A DNA stretch of 64,000 bases. Source: Craspedostauros australis (taxonomy: Eukaryota; Bacillariophyta; Bacillariophyceae; Mastogloiales; Achnanthaceae). The translations under genes and the position numbers were made by a program. The notes beneath the pieces were generated by a model that ran no database searches, was not told where the DNA came from, and saw only the letters and a list, made by a program, of their open reading frames with translations. Shown here piece after piece: positions 20,601 to 30,012 of this stretch (its first letter is position 1; each line of letters opens with the position of its first letter). The stretch is taken from assembly GCA_026770025.1 (NCBI GenBank), contig JAMXDE010000012.1, positions 1,240,001 to 1,304,000 on the forward strand. Reading direction: 5' to 3'.

Positions 20601-23600
20601 GTCAGAATCGTCTAGAAAGATGCACACAGCTGCGGCAAGGGTCACAAGCCTCCCGCTTTGCGCTGCATGCCAATTCGGAAAGCTGCACCGTCGCCCTTCC
20701 CCAGGAATAACTCAACATGTCGTCCGTGACAAACAAGGAGTTTTGCGCACCGATCACTTGTTCCCTGGACAACAAGTATCAGTGGACCACTTCGTCGGTC
20801 GAACGCCAGGACGCCTCTTCTCAGGACGAGGCAAAGGCGATCCAAACGAAATGTACAAAGGCGGAGCCATCTTTGTCGATCACGCATCAGGATACATTCA
20901 CGTGGAACCTGTGGCAGCGCTAACCACGCACGCCACCCTCGAAGCCAAGGAACGGTTCGAACTGATGTGTCGTGATGTTGGAGTCCCCGTACGATCGTAT
21001 CTATCAGACAACGCCACCACCTTCACCTCACCCGAATACTCCAAACACCTTGAAATCTTCCATCAAGTCCATCGATTCGCAGGTGTCGGCGCACATCACC
21101 ACAACGGAATAGCCGAGCGAAGCATTCGAACAATTGTCTCAATGGCCCGAACCATGATGATGCATCAAAGCATCCACTGGCCAACGATGTTTGATGCTCA
21201 ACTATGGCCAATGGCCGTCGTACACGCCGCGTACATCTACAATCGCGTGCCTAATCCCGCCACCGGTCTCACACCCTACGATGTTCTATCACGCATCCGT
21301 CTTCCCCTCAAGCAACTTCATAACCTGCACGTATGGGGCAGTCCAGTCTATGTCCTTAACAAAGCGCTGGCCGATGGACGCAAGATACCCCGATGGGAAC
21401 CAAGAGGAGAGAGATACGTGAACATGGGTCTCTCTACGAAGCATGCTTCAACCGTACCTCTAGTCCTATCACCACGGACAGGTTCAATCACCCCTCAGTT
21501 CCACGTCGTGTTCGATGACTGGTTCGCAACGATTGCTACCGACTTGAAGCAACTTCCAAGCTATCAATCGGAAGAATGGACTCGCATGTTTGGTGACACC
21601 ACCTTCCAATATCCATTCGATGACGACGATGTGGAATCAATGGAGCAGGACGACATCTTCGCATCAGACACGCGAGACCACAACCGGTTACAACGCAACG
21701 ACGATAACACTCCACCACCGAGTTTTGATACGCGAAACCAACAAACCATCCGTGAAAGAACGCCACAGGTATTGGCGAAAGGGTCGCAACCAATGACACA
21801 ACAGATCCCCGATCTCATGAGTGAAGCTCTCGCCCCTCCGATGCCAGTTTCAGAGGGAGCCAACAGGCAAATGTCCTCGACAGAGGGAGCTCCCGATGAG
21901 TCCCCGGTACCTGACTCTACTATAGAGTCACCGGATCAGCGAACACTTCAACCGCAATTGAGCTCACCTCTCCGAGAATCACCAACATTGGAATTAGCAA
22001 CTCCATTACCACTTCCAGCTCCGACGCCAATTCAGACGAGCTCCACGCCACCCATGATACCTAAGTCTGAGCCAACGCCAGAAAGACCTCAAAGCACGAG
22101 AATTCGCAAACAACCAAAGCGATTCACGTACGCACGTATGGGAGGCAAAGCAGCCTGGCTGGACGACGAAGACACCGATGATTACTACTTCTGCCCTGCA
22201 GTAGCTACCTTGGAAGAGATCGAACAGGCCGCAACACCCAGGGAACTGCACCCCGACTCATCATCGATCATCACATTCTCACAAGCTATCGTCGATTGCT
22301 TACATACAATCGAACCTCTCCAACGCAAAGGTAGCGACTCTCTCTCCATCGATCTACACCAATTCAAGGTGGACGCTCACTACTTGTTGCGCAGACTCCG
22401 AGGTCGATTCAACACCTTGAATCCACAGCCAACCAACGTCGTCCTCCCAACGTTCGCTCCAAAGGCGGCTGAAGTAGAAGAAGCAAGCATCAACATGGCT
22501 GACTGGTGGCAACCGGACCCCGACAACATGACCGAGGAAGGAGCGACTCCATTTCAGGAGACGTACAACAACTTTCACTCGGACATGGAGGACCATTTCG
22601 AGAAAGACCTCAACAGCGTCTTTCTCAACGAAGACCTCCTCCGACTGGCCACTGACCACGCCGTCGAGCAATTCGTGGAGAAGCTGAGCACCTTCATCAG
22701 TACTGGCACGATGGAACCCCACTTCGACGCTCTCGACTTCATGTCCAAGGCCAAATCAGGGCCATGGTACTACCAAGACCCCGAACATTTGATGAACCAA
22801 GGGTACCTTCCACCCAAATCTGCGTACAACGCAGAAGCGTTCGTCCAAAGGACTCGCTCCGTGTGGAATGCGATGATCGAAAATCATCATTACCGTCTCG
22901 CATTCGAGCTACTCCGTCGCCAAGTGACGACGATCCGACCAGGACCGTGGCCACTTCCAAGCGAATACGAGATTGAGCAATTCGTCCAAGGCATGATTGA
23001 GTCGAACACGGCGCCACTCACTTCGGCCCCAGCGACTCGCTCCGCCAACAAAGGATCCATGCTCGACATCGACTCGTCATCCACGCTCGACATCAACCCG
23101 TCGTTCATCCTCGACACAGCGAAGTGCATTCCACCAACTACATGGGCGAACATCGAACAGCATGCCTACTCTGTCGCAATCATCGAGCCACAGAAGGATG
23201 CAACAAACTACCCCACCTACGTCGATAATCGCATGATCAGCTACTTTGCCGCAGGTGGCGACTTGGAGATCGCCGAACGCACCTCGGTGTACAAGGCATC
23301 CAACACCGACCCGGATACTCTCTCCTTCGACGAAGCCATTCGCGACGACAACAAAGACGAGTGGATGCAAGCCGCCGAAAAGGAGATTCGAGATCTCACG
23401 GAAAAGGGCACGTGGGAGGAAGTGAAGAAGATCGACATCAAGAACGATCGCATCTTTCCAGGAACCTGGGTCTTTCGCCGCAAGCGCCTCCCCGACGGAA
23501 CCATCAAGAAATACAAGGGACGCTGGTGTTGCCGTGGAGACCTCATGCAAGAGGACTCCTCCACCTACGCACCAGTCGTCGCATGGTCATCCGTCCGCAT

Positions 23601-24888
23601 CTTCCTCAGCACTTCCATCGTCATGGGTTGGACAACAACGTCCATCGACTTCACGAACGCTTTCGTGCAAGCATCCATCCACAAGCCAGTCTACCTTCAT
23701 CTCCCTCGTGGATTCAAATCAACGAAGGGTCCCGACACCTGCCTCAAGCTCCGCAAGAGCCTGTACGGCTTGACGATTGCTCCTCGCCTCTGGTATGAAC
23801 ACCTCATCCGAGCCCTCACTACGATCGGCTTCAAGGCCTGCGACCAAGAGCAGTGCTTGTTCATCAAGAAGGACATCATGATCGTCCTCTACGTTGACGA
23901 TGCGGGCATCGCCTCCAAGACCAAGCAAGCCGCCGACGACTTCATCAAATCAATGCGCGACCTCGGCTTTGAGCTCACCCAAGAAGGAAGCTTCACCGAG
24001 TTCCTGGGAATCGAGCTCAGCCGTGATCCAAAAGCAGACACGGTCCATCTCCGCCAACCAGGACTAATCAAGAAGATCCTCGCCACTACGAAGATGACGA
24101 ACTGCAGTCCGTGCCCCGTACCAACTACGCAGCTCGCACTGGGACAATGCAAGCATGAGCCTCCCATGAACGAACCATGGAACTACCGCTCCGTCGTCGG
24201 CATGCTGTTGTATCTCACGACCAACACTCGCCCCGACCTGGCATTCGCAGTCTCCCAAGTCGCTCGCTTCGGAAGTGACCCTCGCCGCTCACACGCCAAG
24301 GCCGTCAAGCGCATCATGCGCTATCTCAAGCACACTGAGGACAAGGGTACCATCGTGCGTCCCACCGGGCAGCTTGATCTCAAGTGCTACGTGGATGCAG
24401 ACTTCGCAGGACTCTACGGACGAGAAGACAGCAAGGACCCCGTCTCAGTCAAGTCGCGCACTGGCTACCTCATTACGCTGGGAGGGTGCCCCCTCATTTG
24501 GAAGTCCAAACTCCAAACTGAGATTGCTCTATCTACGATGGAGTCCGAGTACGCCGCTCTCTCTCTCGCAATGCGCACGCTGATTCCCATTCAACAGCTC
24601 ATCCGCCAAGTCATCAACAATGCCGGCACCACCATGCCACTGCACACCAACCTCCAGTGCACGGTGTTTGAGGACAACCAAGCCTGCATTTCCCTTGCTA
24701 CCAATCATCAACCAACCGCGCGCACCAAGCACTTCCTGACTAAGTGGCACTTCTTTTGGTACTGGGTCAAGGCAGGGTTCATCTACATCCAGCACATCGC
24801 AACACCGGAGCAACTGGCCGACATCTTCACCAAAGGACTGTCCATCGCAGTCTTCGAATACCTGCGATTCAAGATCATGGGTTGGTAA
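17623..24888 (+). CDS. Copia gag-pol polyprotein
   Basis: One uninterrupted frame of 2421 residues. Gag (about 1-560) ends with a CxxC...H...H cluster (WCAKCRRWRLSHNTESH). Residues 565-626 hold two to three hydrophobic segments, unusual for a copia Gag. The protease has D812 in VWDSGAS. The integrase has an HHCC zinc region (RWHYRLGHL ... LCAACQFGKLH) and a catalytic triad of D1055, D1129 (LSDN) and E1165 (GIAERSIRT), with the expected 35-residue spacing. The reverse transcriptase has FTNAFVQA, KSLYGL and YVDD at 2090-2093. RNase H has YVDADFAG, STMESEYAAL and EDNQACISLA, ending in LADIFTKGL. Gene order protease-integrase-RT-RNaseH defines Ty1/copia. Having gag and pol in one frame means the ratio must be set after translation or by another route. 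Confidence 0.97.
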   Translation: MAEETTPATLEELQAQLEAITVENARLTQATLAAEAAAEAANAAIATAQAAATATTTPSRPGLERSRSAGDTRPRTEQSFLGDSIFDMETPMPKKSRKSEEDSEDDDHDLSGKPTVPIMGGILKQGRNWVPWTAGAPNGHWTGLQDESHTRWTNSQQQRILHNGADSTNQSKREQGLTDKFKKGGNIQQFIRLVRNHMARTGLLTMAYIADANAESGMTCVLDSPAAFTLEDATKHFDEFHLKWDHYDVQNNETASAFFRDSLDPALEDQLMNRIEPKFHDNFITLFVEFMNSNSANSLDEQDALAAKIREVNCRRFPNENVGLMAVHLRALCKRLDDAGRFDLRLLRTILDAFLQAGGQIRSGEQYRRPLYVMKDNLEEILMRLPVFTYEYARPQLAAKDLTWMAICNKAEASYENEVRGNRWHAIRRTRDSNVPRYSYANNAVQNPSANVLEQHKGFSKNDGRRNNFKKPKERDAKRNASQGWSSKAPKPGEPQRKLVNDKTFMWCAKCRRWRLSHNTESHQDNFKFKAKAKGKQAPKQDNLSIDMAAWTCFTAASSQDEDTWWSLVWNLFTSFNYFGSIVGMVLLFASLQVITIGVEYGWYIAAANAWMLIAVTLLLLHTNVPRRPDSINSADLVYNKARVKERYKQVHKRPTHFNGAVKRSLYDLVMESLDPDGPKPVNVSKGNSPRTKRVWRPQARTKTRNHRSKRRHWNQSKNSTYGKNQTPTTAKLPRQEGRTSSISRNLWSLYPTRGIDLMYDRSQKQQCDNDMPALLTLQGLASFFSNRNAFASPAKAESYLSPDAPFELVWDSGASISVTNDLNDFSSTPSPPPRPTFLNGFLKKIQVNALGTVEWYVLDVTGSPRKLRLPAFHVPESKVKLISTSSLLEEYQGETIVFNKSSCKLSGILGNDDRNAIVANYKKSTRLPTSVGYSANNIHDVPAALTSIVSTVSDHNVNLTQPQKELLRWHYRLGHLSFSRVKFLLRSGTLTGSESSRKMHTAAARVTSLPLCAACQFGKLHRRPSPGITQHVVRDKQGVLRTDHLFPGQQVSVDHFVGRTPGRLFSGRGKGDPNEMYKGGAIFVDHASGYIHVEPVAALTTHATLEAKERFELMCRDVGVPVRSYLSDNATTFTSPEYSKHLEIFHQVHRFAGVGAHHHNGIAERSIRTIVSMARTMMMHQSIHWPTMFDAQLWPMAVVHAAYIYNRVPNPATGLTPYDVLSRIRLPLKQLHNLHVWGSPVYVLNKALADGRKIPRWEPRGERYVNMGLSTKHASTVPLVLSPRTGSITPQFHVVFDDWFATIATDLKQLPSYQSEEWTRMFGDTTFQYPFDDDDVESMEQDDIFASDTRDHNRLQRNDDNTPPPSFDTRNQQTIRERTPQVLAKGSQPMTQQIPDLMSEALAPPMPVSEGANRQMSSTEGAPDESPVPDSTIESPDQRTLQPQLSSPLRESPTLELATPLPLPAPTPIQTSSTPPMIPKSEPTPERPQSTRIRKQPKRFTYARMGGKAAWLDDEDTDDYYFCPAVATLEEIEQAATPRELHPDSSSIITFSQAIVDCLHTIEPLQRKGSDSLSIDLHQFKVDAHYLLRRLRGRFNTLNPQPTNVVLPTFAPKAAEVEEASINMADWWQPDPDNMTEEGATPFQETYNNFHSDMEDHFEKDLNSVFLNEDLLRLATDHAVEQFVEKLSTFISTGTMEPHFDALDFMSKAKSGPWYYQDPEHLMNQGYLPPKSAYNAEAFVQRTRSVWNAMIENHHYRLAFELLRRQVTTIRPGPWPLPSEYEIEQFVQGMIESNTAPLTSAPATRSANKGSMLDIDSSSTLDINPSFILDTAKCIPPTTWANIEQHAYSVAIIEPQKDATNYPTYVDNRMISYFAAGGDLEIAERTSVYKASNTDPDTLSFDEAIRDDNKDEWMQAAEKEIRDLTEKGTWEEVKKIDIKNDRIFPGTWVFRRKRLPDGTIKKYKGRWCCRGDLMQEDSSTYAPVVAWSSVRIFLSTSIVMGWTTTSIDFTNAFVQASIHKPVYLHLPRGFKSTKGPDTCLKLRKSLYGLTIAPRLWYEHLIRALTTIGFKACDQEQCLFIKKDIMIVLYVDDAGIASKTKQAADDFIKSMRDLGFELTQEGSFTEFLGIELSRDPKADTVHLRQPGLIKKILATTKMTNCSPCPVPTTQLALGQCKHEPPMNEPWNYRSVVGMLLYLTTNTRPDLAFAVSQVARFGSDPRRSHAKAVKRIMRYLKHTEDKGTIVRPTGQLDLKCYVDADFAGLYGREDSKDPVSVKSRTGYLITLGGCPLIWKSKLQTEIALSTMESEYAALSLAMRTLIPIQQLIRQVINNAGTTMPLHTNLQCTVFEDNQACISLATNHQPTARTKHFLTKWHFFWYWVKAGFIYIQHIATPEQLADIFTKGLSIAVFEYLRFKIMGW

Positions 24889-24971
24889 TAACCAACAACA
24901 ACAAACAACAACGAAGGATGAAGTTTTCATCGATACCACAACTCCAATCACGACCCAACACTGAGAGGGAG

Positions 24972-25658
24972 AGTTGAGATTCAATGAGGGACAGACTAGT
25001 ACCGAACACGGTATCAACCCGATGGGAGAAATTCCTGTTTTGGCGCGAAATCTTCCGACTTGATTGACCACCAAACCTTTTTCTCCTCCTTTCTCTCCTC
25101 CATTCACGAATCCATCATGACTCAAACCTGACCGACCTGACTCACACCCCACCTGGGAACTATATGCTCTTCAGATCCTCCTTACTAAAACTTATCTCGA
25201 TTCCTTCATTGCTGATGACCACCACACTACCACCGTGGTCTCAGCATGCGTATCCAACTTGCTTCAACTCAAGCAATGGAATCCGAGTGTCAGCTTCAGC
25301 CACAGCCACTGCTTCATGACCGTCACCACTGATTGTCATGACCTACACTGCAGTGTAACTACATGTGCGGAGAGCAAGGTACTGTATTGACTGTCTACTC
25401 TGTTGCACTGAATCAAGTGCATCAGTGCAGGGTCTCGCCAAGTTGTGTGGCATCGTTTCTTCACCCTACTAACACCAATAAGCTAACTCATAATAACGGA
25501 CTAGGATTAGCTACAAAGCACTCTACTTCTCATCGTTACAAGTTATAACTATTCAAACAGCACACCTCTCTTGAACTGCATCACACGGCTATCCCGAAGC
25601 CGGCAGATTCACGAGGCATTCTCCACCGATTCGCGACGCCTACGCACGAATCCTAACT
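24972..25658 (+). repeat. 3' LTR of the copia element
   Basis: 687 bp, preceded by the polypurine tract and followed by the TTGGC target duplication. Confidence 0.95.
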
Positions 25659-25663
25659 TTGGC

Positions 25664-25850
25664 CTTTTAGAATTGCGCTGGGCCCAATTGCTTTCCATTT
25701 TTTGGAGCGAAATCAATTAATTGAAAACGCGTTTCCATTATCCATTTTATTTTACATTATCGGGACTGGCTTTCAATTAATGGAAAAGCGAAATCCATTT
25801 TCCATTGTGCTTTCCATTTTTTGGTATGGAGAGGCGTTGCGCGGGACTCG
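25664..25850. repeat. Dispersed palindrome-rich repeat, copy 2
   Basis: Contains GAATTGCGCTGGGCCCAATT, two CATTTTTTGG words, CAATTAATTG and CAATTAATGG palindromes and a final GCGGGACTCG, matching words at 10262-10475. It starts right after the copia target duplication, so copia inserted at the edge of, or next to, this repeat. Confidence 0.5.
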
Positions 25851-26324
25851 ATAGCTTGAACAACAAACATCAATATGTTATGAGTATGCCTGTGTACATG
25901 TCATTGACATTTAAATGAGATCAATTATTTAACCTATCATTCCCAACGTACTTTTTACAATGATGGCCTTCGAAGAGGAGAACGAAGCGAAAAATTGAAG
26001 GAGAAGAGCGATGAGGTCGAATTAGTCGAATGCCGTCGAGGTTGATGCATTTGCCGAGTGTCCCAGGAAAGTTGATCGATGTTTTGTTTTGTCTGACCGC
26101 CGCCCGTCTACAAGAGGAAAACGAAAAAGAGGCGTCAAGAAACATCAACTCGCTTTCTCTCCTTGCCTTTCCCACAATGGTGATGGCACGGAACGGCCTC
26201 TGGTGGACCGTTCAGTCCGTTCCATCCTCGCACGCTCGCAAGCACACCCACTCATATAATAATAGCTTGTATCCACGCATCCCAGCATAATACAAGCGCC
26301 ACTGGCAATTGATGCAGAGCAGCG
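25851..26324. other. Intergenic
   Basis: Promoter side of the CS-domain gene. No supported coding sequence. Confidence 0.4.
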
Positions 26325-27230
26325 ATGATGGATTGGAGTGACAGTAGCATTACGACGGTGATTGCCGCCATCGTGGTCATCGCATCGTCCGTGTGGATGT
26401 GGCACAGATCGACAGCAACCGCGACGCAGGACGATATCATCAAAAGCGCCGCGCCATCCAATGGCGCTGCACCATCCGGCAGTGCCACGCCAGGTTTGAA
26501 GAACGTATGGGACGCCGGAGCATCGTCCAAGTCGAAGGCATTGAAGAAGGGACACGATGGCAAGCCCTTCGGCTCCAAGTACTACTACGCGCACAACAAT
26601 CCCAACACGACGGGCGGGTACAAGGATGGTCTGCGCATGGAGGATTACACCATGAACGGTCCGCGGTTGTTGAGCAAGGGTGGGGAGAAGCTGGATGATG
26701 ATGTTGTGATTCAGCATTCCATTCATGATGGGCAGCAGCAGCAGGAGGAGAATGGGCCAGCACATATGAAGCCGTCCACCGACGCTGCTGTGGCATCCTC
26801 GCCTGCCGCAGACAGAAGGAAAAGCAGGAGCAGCAACGGCAGCAACGACGGTACCAGCGCTAAGAAGATCACGAAGTACCTTTGGGACGATCCCGGCGAT
26901 TGGAAGAAAGCGGTCGGAACCATTCGGATCGATACGCTGCCACCAGAGCTGGACTTTGCGGATGTCACTGTGGAAGACGTGAATGCGACCTTGATACCCA
27001 CGACGAACGGCCTCGAAGTGCAACTGAGAACCAAGTCACATGGTAACTACTACCTTCGCATCCAGGAACTGTACGGCAAGGTGGACAGCGTGACGACGGT
27101 AGTGAAATCGAAACGGCTGCTGATCAAGCTGAAGAAGAACAAGAAGGCGGTGCTGGCCTTGAAGAATCAATCAAATTTGGAAGCATGGCCGCATCCGCAC
27201 AAGACGATCCTGAAAGCGGCTGTGTACTAG
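26325..27230 (+). CDS. Membrane-anchored CS-domain protein
   Basis: A 301-residue single-exon frame. Residues about 8-26 (ITTVIAAIVVIASSVWMW) form an N-terminal membrane anchor. A polar linker of about 160 residues contains GSKYYYAHNNPN. The last 105 residues fit a CS (p23/Sgt1/CacyBP-like) domain: ITKYLWDDPGDWKKAVGTIR, then LEVQLRTKSHGNYYLRIQEL and VVKSKRLLIKLKKNKKA. CS domains usually act as Hsp90 co-chaperone or scaffold modules, and the KYxWDD opening is closest to the Siah-interacting protein type. The anchor would place it on a membrane facing the cytosol. A GA dinucleotide run (27229-27249) begins at the stop codon. Confidence 0.75.
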   Translation: MMDWSDSSITTVIAAIVVIASSVWMWHRSTATATQDDIIKSAAPSNGAAPSGSATPGLKNVWDAGASSKSKALKKGHDGKPFGSKYYYAHNNPNTTGGYKDGLRMEDYTMNGPRLLSKGGEKLDDDVVIQHSIHDGQQQQEENGPAHMKPSTDAAVASSPAADRRKSRSSNGSNDGTSAKKITKYLWDDPGDWKKAVGTIRIDTLPPELDFADVTVEDVNATLIPTTNGLEVQLRTKSHGNYYLRIQELYGKVDSVTTVVKSKRLLIKLKKNKKAVLALKNQSNLEAWPHPHKTILKAAVY

Positions 27231-27526
27231 AGAGAGAGAGAGAGAGAGTATTGCAACACTTATGAGCACTACTCGTAGAATACATAGCATGCTTCCATTG
27301 GTTGACTAACGGCATGCGCGGCGGATGCTCTGTCATGCTCCTTAAGTGTGCAGAGCACGCTACTTACATTCTTCCTCCTCATTCTTGTCGTCGTCGTCAT
27401 TATCGTCGTCGTCGAAAGTGCTCTCTGGGACCTTGTACATGGTGAGGATGGCCTTGCTGGGCTGGCGCAGGAGGATGTACTTGCCCTGGTCCTTTTTCGA
27501 TTAATACGATTCGTAAATGGCAATAG
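27231..27526 (-). other. Coding-like minus-strand segment, unassigned
   Basis: Between the CS-domain gene and the helicase-associated gene, the minus strand from about 27500 down to 27366 reads KKDQGKYILLRQPSKAILTM, then YKVPESTF and a run of Asp/Asn/Glu. Third positions are almost all G or C, like other well-expressed genes here. It is open only between a TAA near 27502 and a possible GTAAGT donor near 27366. It may be one exon of an unresolved gene or a relic. I do not recognise the protein. Confidence 0.3.
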
Positions 27527-28465
27527 GAAGCACAGCGAGAGCTGTCACAATCCACGTGCCGCGACCTTGCCGGCAAGGACCCCAACGCCGATGACAAGTG
27601 GGATGCCATCTTCGATCGATTGCGGCAGTTCCATGATGGCGAAGGACATTGCCTGGTGCCGCTGGATTACGATCTGGACCCCAGCCTGGGCATCTGGGTG
27701 TCGAATCAGCGCAAGCTGAACCGAAAGAACAAGCTCAGCGATCGGCGCAAGGCCAAGCTCAACAGCATCAACTTCGTTTGGGCGGCCAAGGTGAGCGCCA
27801 TCCGCACGAAGGCGCCGGACATGAGCACGCATGACAGGAAATGGCACAGGATGTACCAGCAACTGAAGGACTACAAGGCACAGCACTGTACATGCAACGT
27901 GCGCTTCAACGACAAGAATCACCAATCGTTGGCGCTGTGGGTCATGACGCAGCGACGCAAGAAGACTTGGTTTCACATGCAGCCGATCATTCGGGATGGT
28001 CGCAAGAAGCTTCTGAATGAGATTGGGTTCGATTGGGGCAACGGCGTTCCAACATCATCTTCTCCTCGGCAGAGGAGGCTGCACGATGAAGGCGCTGGCG
28101 AGAACGTTGATGGTGGGAACAATAAATCGGTCGATGTCGTCGCTGGCGGTGCCAGCAGCATGAATACAAATGCCGCCGCAGCTGTGGATGCAGATGCTGC
28201 CGACGAAAGCGTGGAGGTTGGGGACCACCCGCGCAAACATCCTGCGCAGGATGATGGCGCGAACAGGCGGCCGAGCATGAAAAGGTCGAAACAGAAGAAG
28301 GAACGCAAGAGACCAGCAACGACGACAGCGAAGTCGACAGCCAAGGCAGCTTGTTCAGGCACGGTCACGCGCGCAAGCATTTATGTTGGGACTCCATTCG
28401 AACAAGGCATCGCAGTGGCCATCCCGACCGAGATGGAAACAAGCATCGAAGAGGGGGATATATGA
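27527..28465 (+). CDS. Helicase-associated (HA) repeat protein, 5' exon unresolved
   Basis: The frame is open from an AG acceptor at 27526 and has no Met before the conserved region, so a short upstream exon must exist that I could not place. Residues from 27527 begin EAQRELSQSTCRDL. Two HA repeats follow. The first is DDKWDAIFDRLRQFHDGEGH, then LGIWVSNQRKL and LNSINFVW. The second is WHRMYQQLKDYKAQH, then LALWVMTQRRK and LLNEIGFDWG. HA repeats are small three-helix modules thought to bind nucleic acid, and they are strongly expanded in diatoms. The C-terminal 120 residues are low complexity with a basic Lys/Arg patch suited to nuclear location. The stop lies 227 bp before the next gene. Confidence 0.75.
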   Translation, partial: EAQRELSQSTCRDLAGKDPNADDKWDAIFDRLRQFHDGEGHCLVPLDYDLDPSLGIWVSNQRKLNRKNKLSDRRKAKLNSINFVWAAKVSAIRTKAPDMSTHDRKWHRMYQQLKDYKAQHCTCNVRFNDKNHQSLALWVMTQRRKKTWFHMQPIIRDGRKKLLNEIGFDWGNGVPTSSSPRQRRLHDEGAGENVDGGNNKSVDVVAGGASSMNTNAAAAVDADAADESVEVGDHPRKHPAQDDGANRRPSMKRSKQKKERKRPATTTAKSTAKAACSGTVTRASIYVGTPFEQGIAVAIPTEMETSIEEGDI

Positions 28466-28691
28466 GACTGCAGCCTGCTGAGACGACACCTGAATGTCAG
28501 AGGAATATCATCAGGGAGAGCGCACGTGGCAGGGTTCGAGCATTCAATTTACAGCAGGTTGAGAATACTATTGAGCATACCACCGAGAGAGAGAGAGAGA
28601 GCAGTCCACAAGCGTGCTGGTACAATTATACTTCCAATCACAATCGCAATTAGGTCTACAACAGGATAAAAACAACAACAGCAACACAGGC

Positions 28692-29313
28692 ATGTCGTTT
28701 GGAGACAACTTTTGCATGCTGCCTTCCACAACCACCATGGTGAGGAACGAGGACGAGAATGCTGGGAGCATCGGCAACACCAATGGTAATGTCAACGCCA
28801 ATGCCAACACCAACGCCAACAGCAGTGCCAGCAACGACCGCAGCATGCGAACAACCGCAGGTTTTGGAATCCTTCCCTCCTCTTTGCTGCCAAGTTCCGC
28901 CGCAACAGATCCCAGCACATCATCACAAAGGGCGTCGACCAGTCTAACCGCGAGCATCACAACTGGCCCAAGTGGCAGCATCGCAGATGAAGGCTATCTG
29001 GAGACCACCATCCTCTCCGTCTACGATCTTCCAACGAGTCGTCAGCCCATCGCGGTGATCATGAACATTGGCAACGTGACTGTTTCCACAGGGCCTCTGG
29101 TTTGCCAATCACATGGATCGCAACTCCTTTCGGTTCAGCACCGGCAGCCATATCGTCCAGCATGCGCACTTCATCAACAGAGAGTGAGAACAACGTCAAT
29201 ACGAAAAGCCCTTTTCGCAGCTGCGCAGATCGACCGCGACGATCTGCGTGATCTATGATGACCCAGATCTCAACCTGGAAACGAAGCTCTCGCTCAACGA
29301 TTTGCGCATTCAC
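28692..29313 (+). pseudogene. 5' half of a C2-plus-membrane host gene, cut by a transposon
   Basis: It starts MSFGDNFCMLPSTTTMVRNE and has an Asn/Ser-rich linker, then a C2-like beta region (YLETTILSVYDLPTSRQPIA, IMNIGNVTVSTGPL). A frameshift near 29098-29104 moves the reading to NHMDRNSFRFSTGSH, a TGA at 29185-29187 interrupts it, and it resumes STATICVIYDDPDLNLETKL up to SLNDLRIH at 29313. There the 12.1-kb transposon begins. The matching 3' half lies at 41450-42366. The single-frame open part is 28692-29258 in the wrong frame after the shift. Function unknown. Confidence 0.75.
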
Positions 29314-29316
29314 TAA

Positions 29317-29492
29317 GAGCCCCCCGAGTGAGTCGACCACTCGTTTGAAACGGGCATTCTAACTTTTCATCTTCGATATCCAAACCAAGCACATATTCTT
29401 AATCCTTATAATCTTCTTACAAATAATTAACCGATCGATTTTTTATGTATATCCTGTTTTAAGTCTTATGGATCGATCTATATGTTCATTCT
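29317..29492 (+). repeat. Left terminal inverted repeat of the outer element
   Basis: Pairs with 41271-41446. A more diverged third copy is at 56757-56945. Confidence 0.85.
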
Positions 29493-29835
29493 AGTCGCGT
29501 GGGTCCAACAGCACAAAACCCGTTGTTATTGGCAGAAGGTTCGATGATGTTCTCATGTATTTATCGTGAGGTGATCAGTCACGGACTTGCTTCCGAAGGT
29601 GCCGGTGGTTTGGTACGCGTTAATTACACGTTAGCATGTGGCACCTGATTCCGCATTCTGCTCGTCACAAAACACATGACACAAAACACATCACACAAAA
29701 CACATCATCTCCATCATTTCGCAAAATCGCGCCTCACTTTGGCTCCATTCACAACTGTCCTCGCCAATGCCATGCACACTCGCCCTTTCGCTCCATGCCC
29801 GTTCTCGTCAGACTAGTAGTAGCAGTAGCAGTAGC

Positions 29836-29880
<45 letters not shown>

Positions 29881-30012
29881 TGTTGTTGTTGCTGTTGTCA
29901 ACGAATGGTCCACTCATCATCCCATGCTCTCCTGTCCTCACTTCGGCTCAGACCAGTGCACACCATCACATCGAACTAGCAAACAACACTACTCTACACC
30001 AACAGCTACATC
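29493..30012. other. 5' non-coding region of the outer element
   Basis: Contains a GTA/GCA trinucleotide microsatellite at about 29812-29885 and short tandem ACAAAACACATC units near 29668-29706. It is the likely promoter of the transposase. Confidence 0.5.

Larger units (their letters stand above)
16504..25663 (+). mobile_element. Complete Ty1/copia LTR retrotransposon with target duplications
   Basis: The element runs from 16509 to 25658 and is bounded by 5-bp direct repeats TTGGC (16504-16508 and 25659-25663). Each LTR is 687 bp and the two look identical by eye. The LTRs start AGTTGAGATT and end CCTAACT, giving 4-bp inverted termini AGTT/AACT rather than the common TG/CA. A primer-binding site (TGGTAGC, matching the 3' end of initiator Met tRNA) starts at the last LTR base, and a polypurine tract (gagagggag, 24963-24971) abuts the 3' LTR. 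A single intact gag-pol frame fills the centre. All signs point to a recent, possibly active insertion. Confidence 0.95.
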
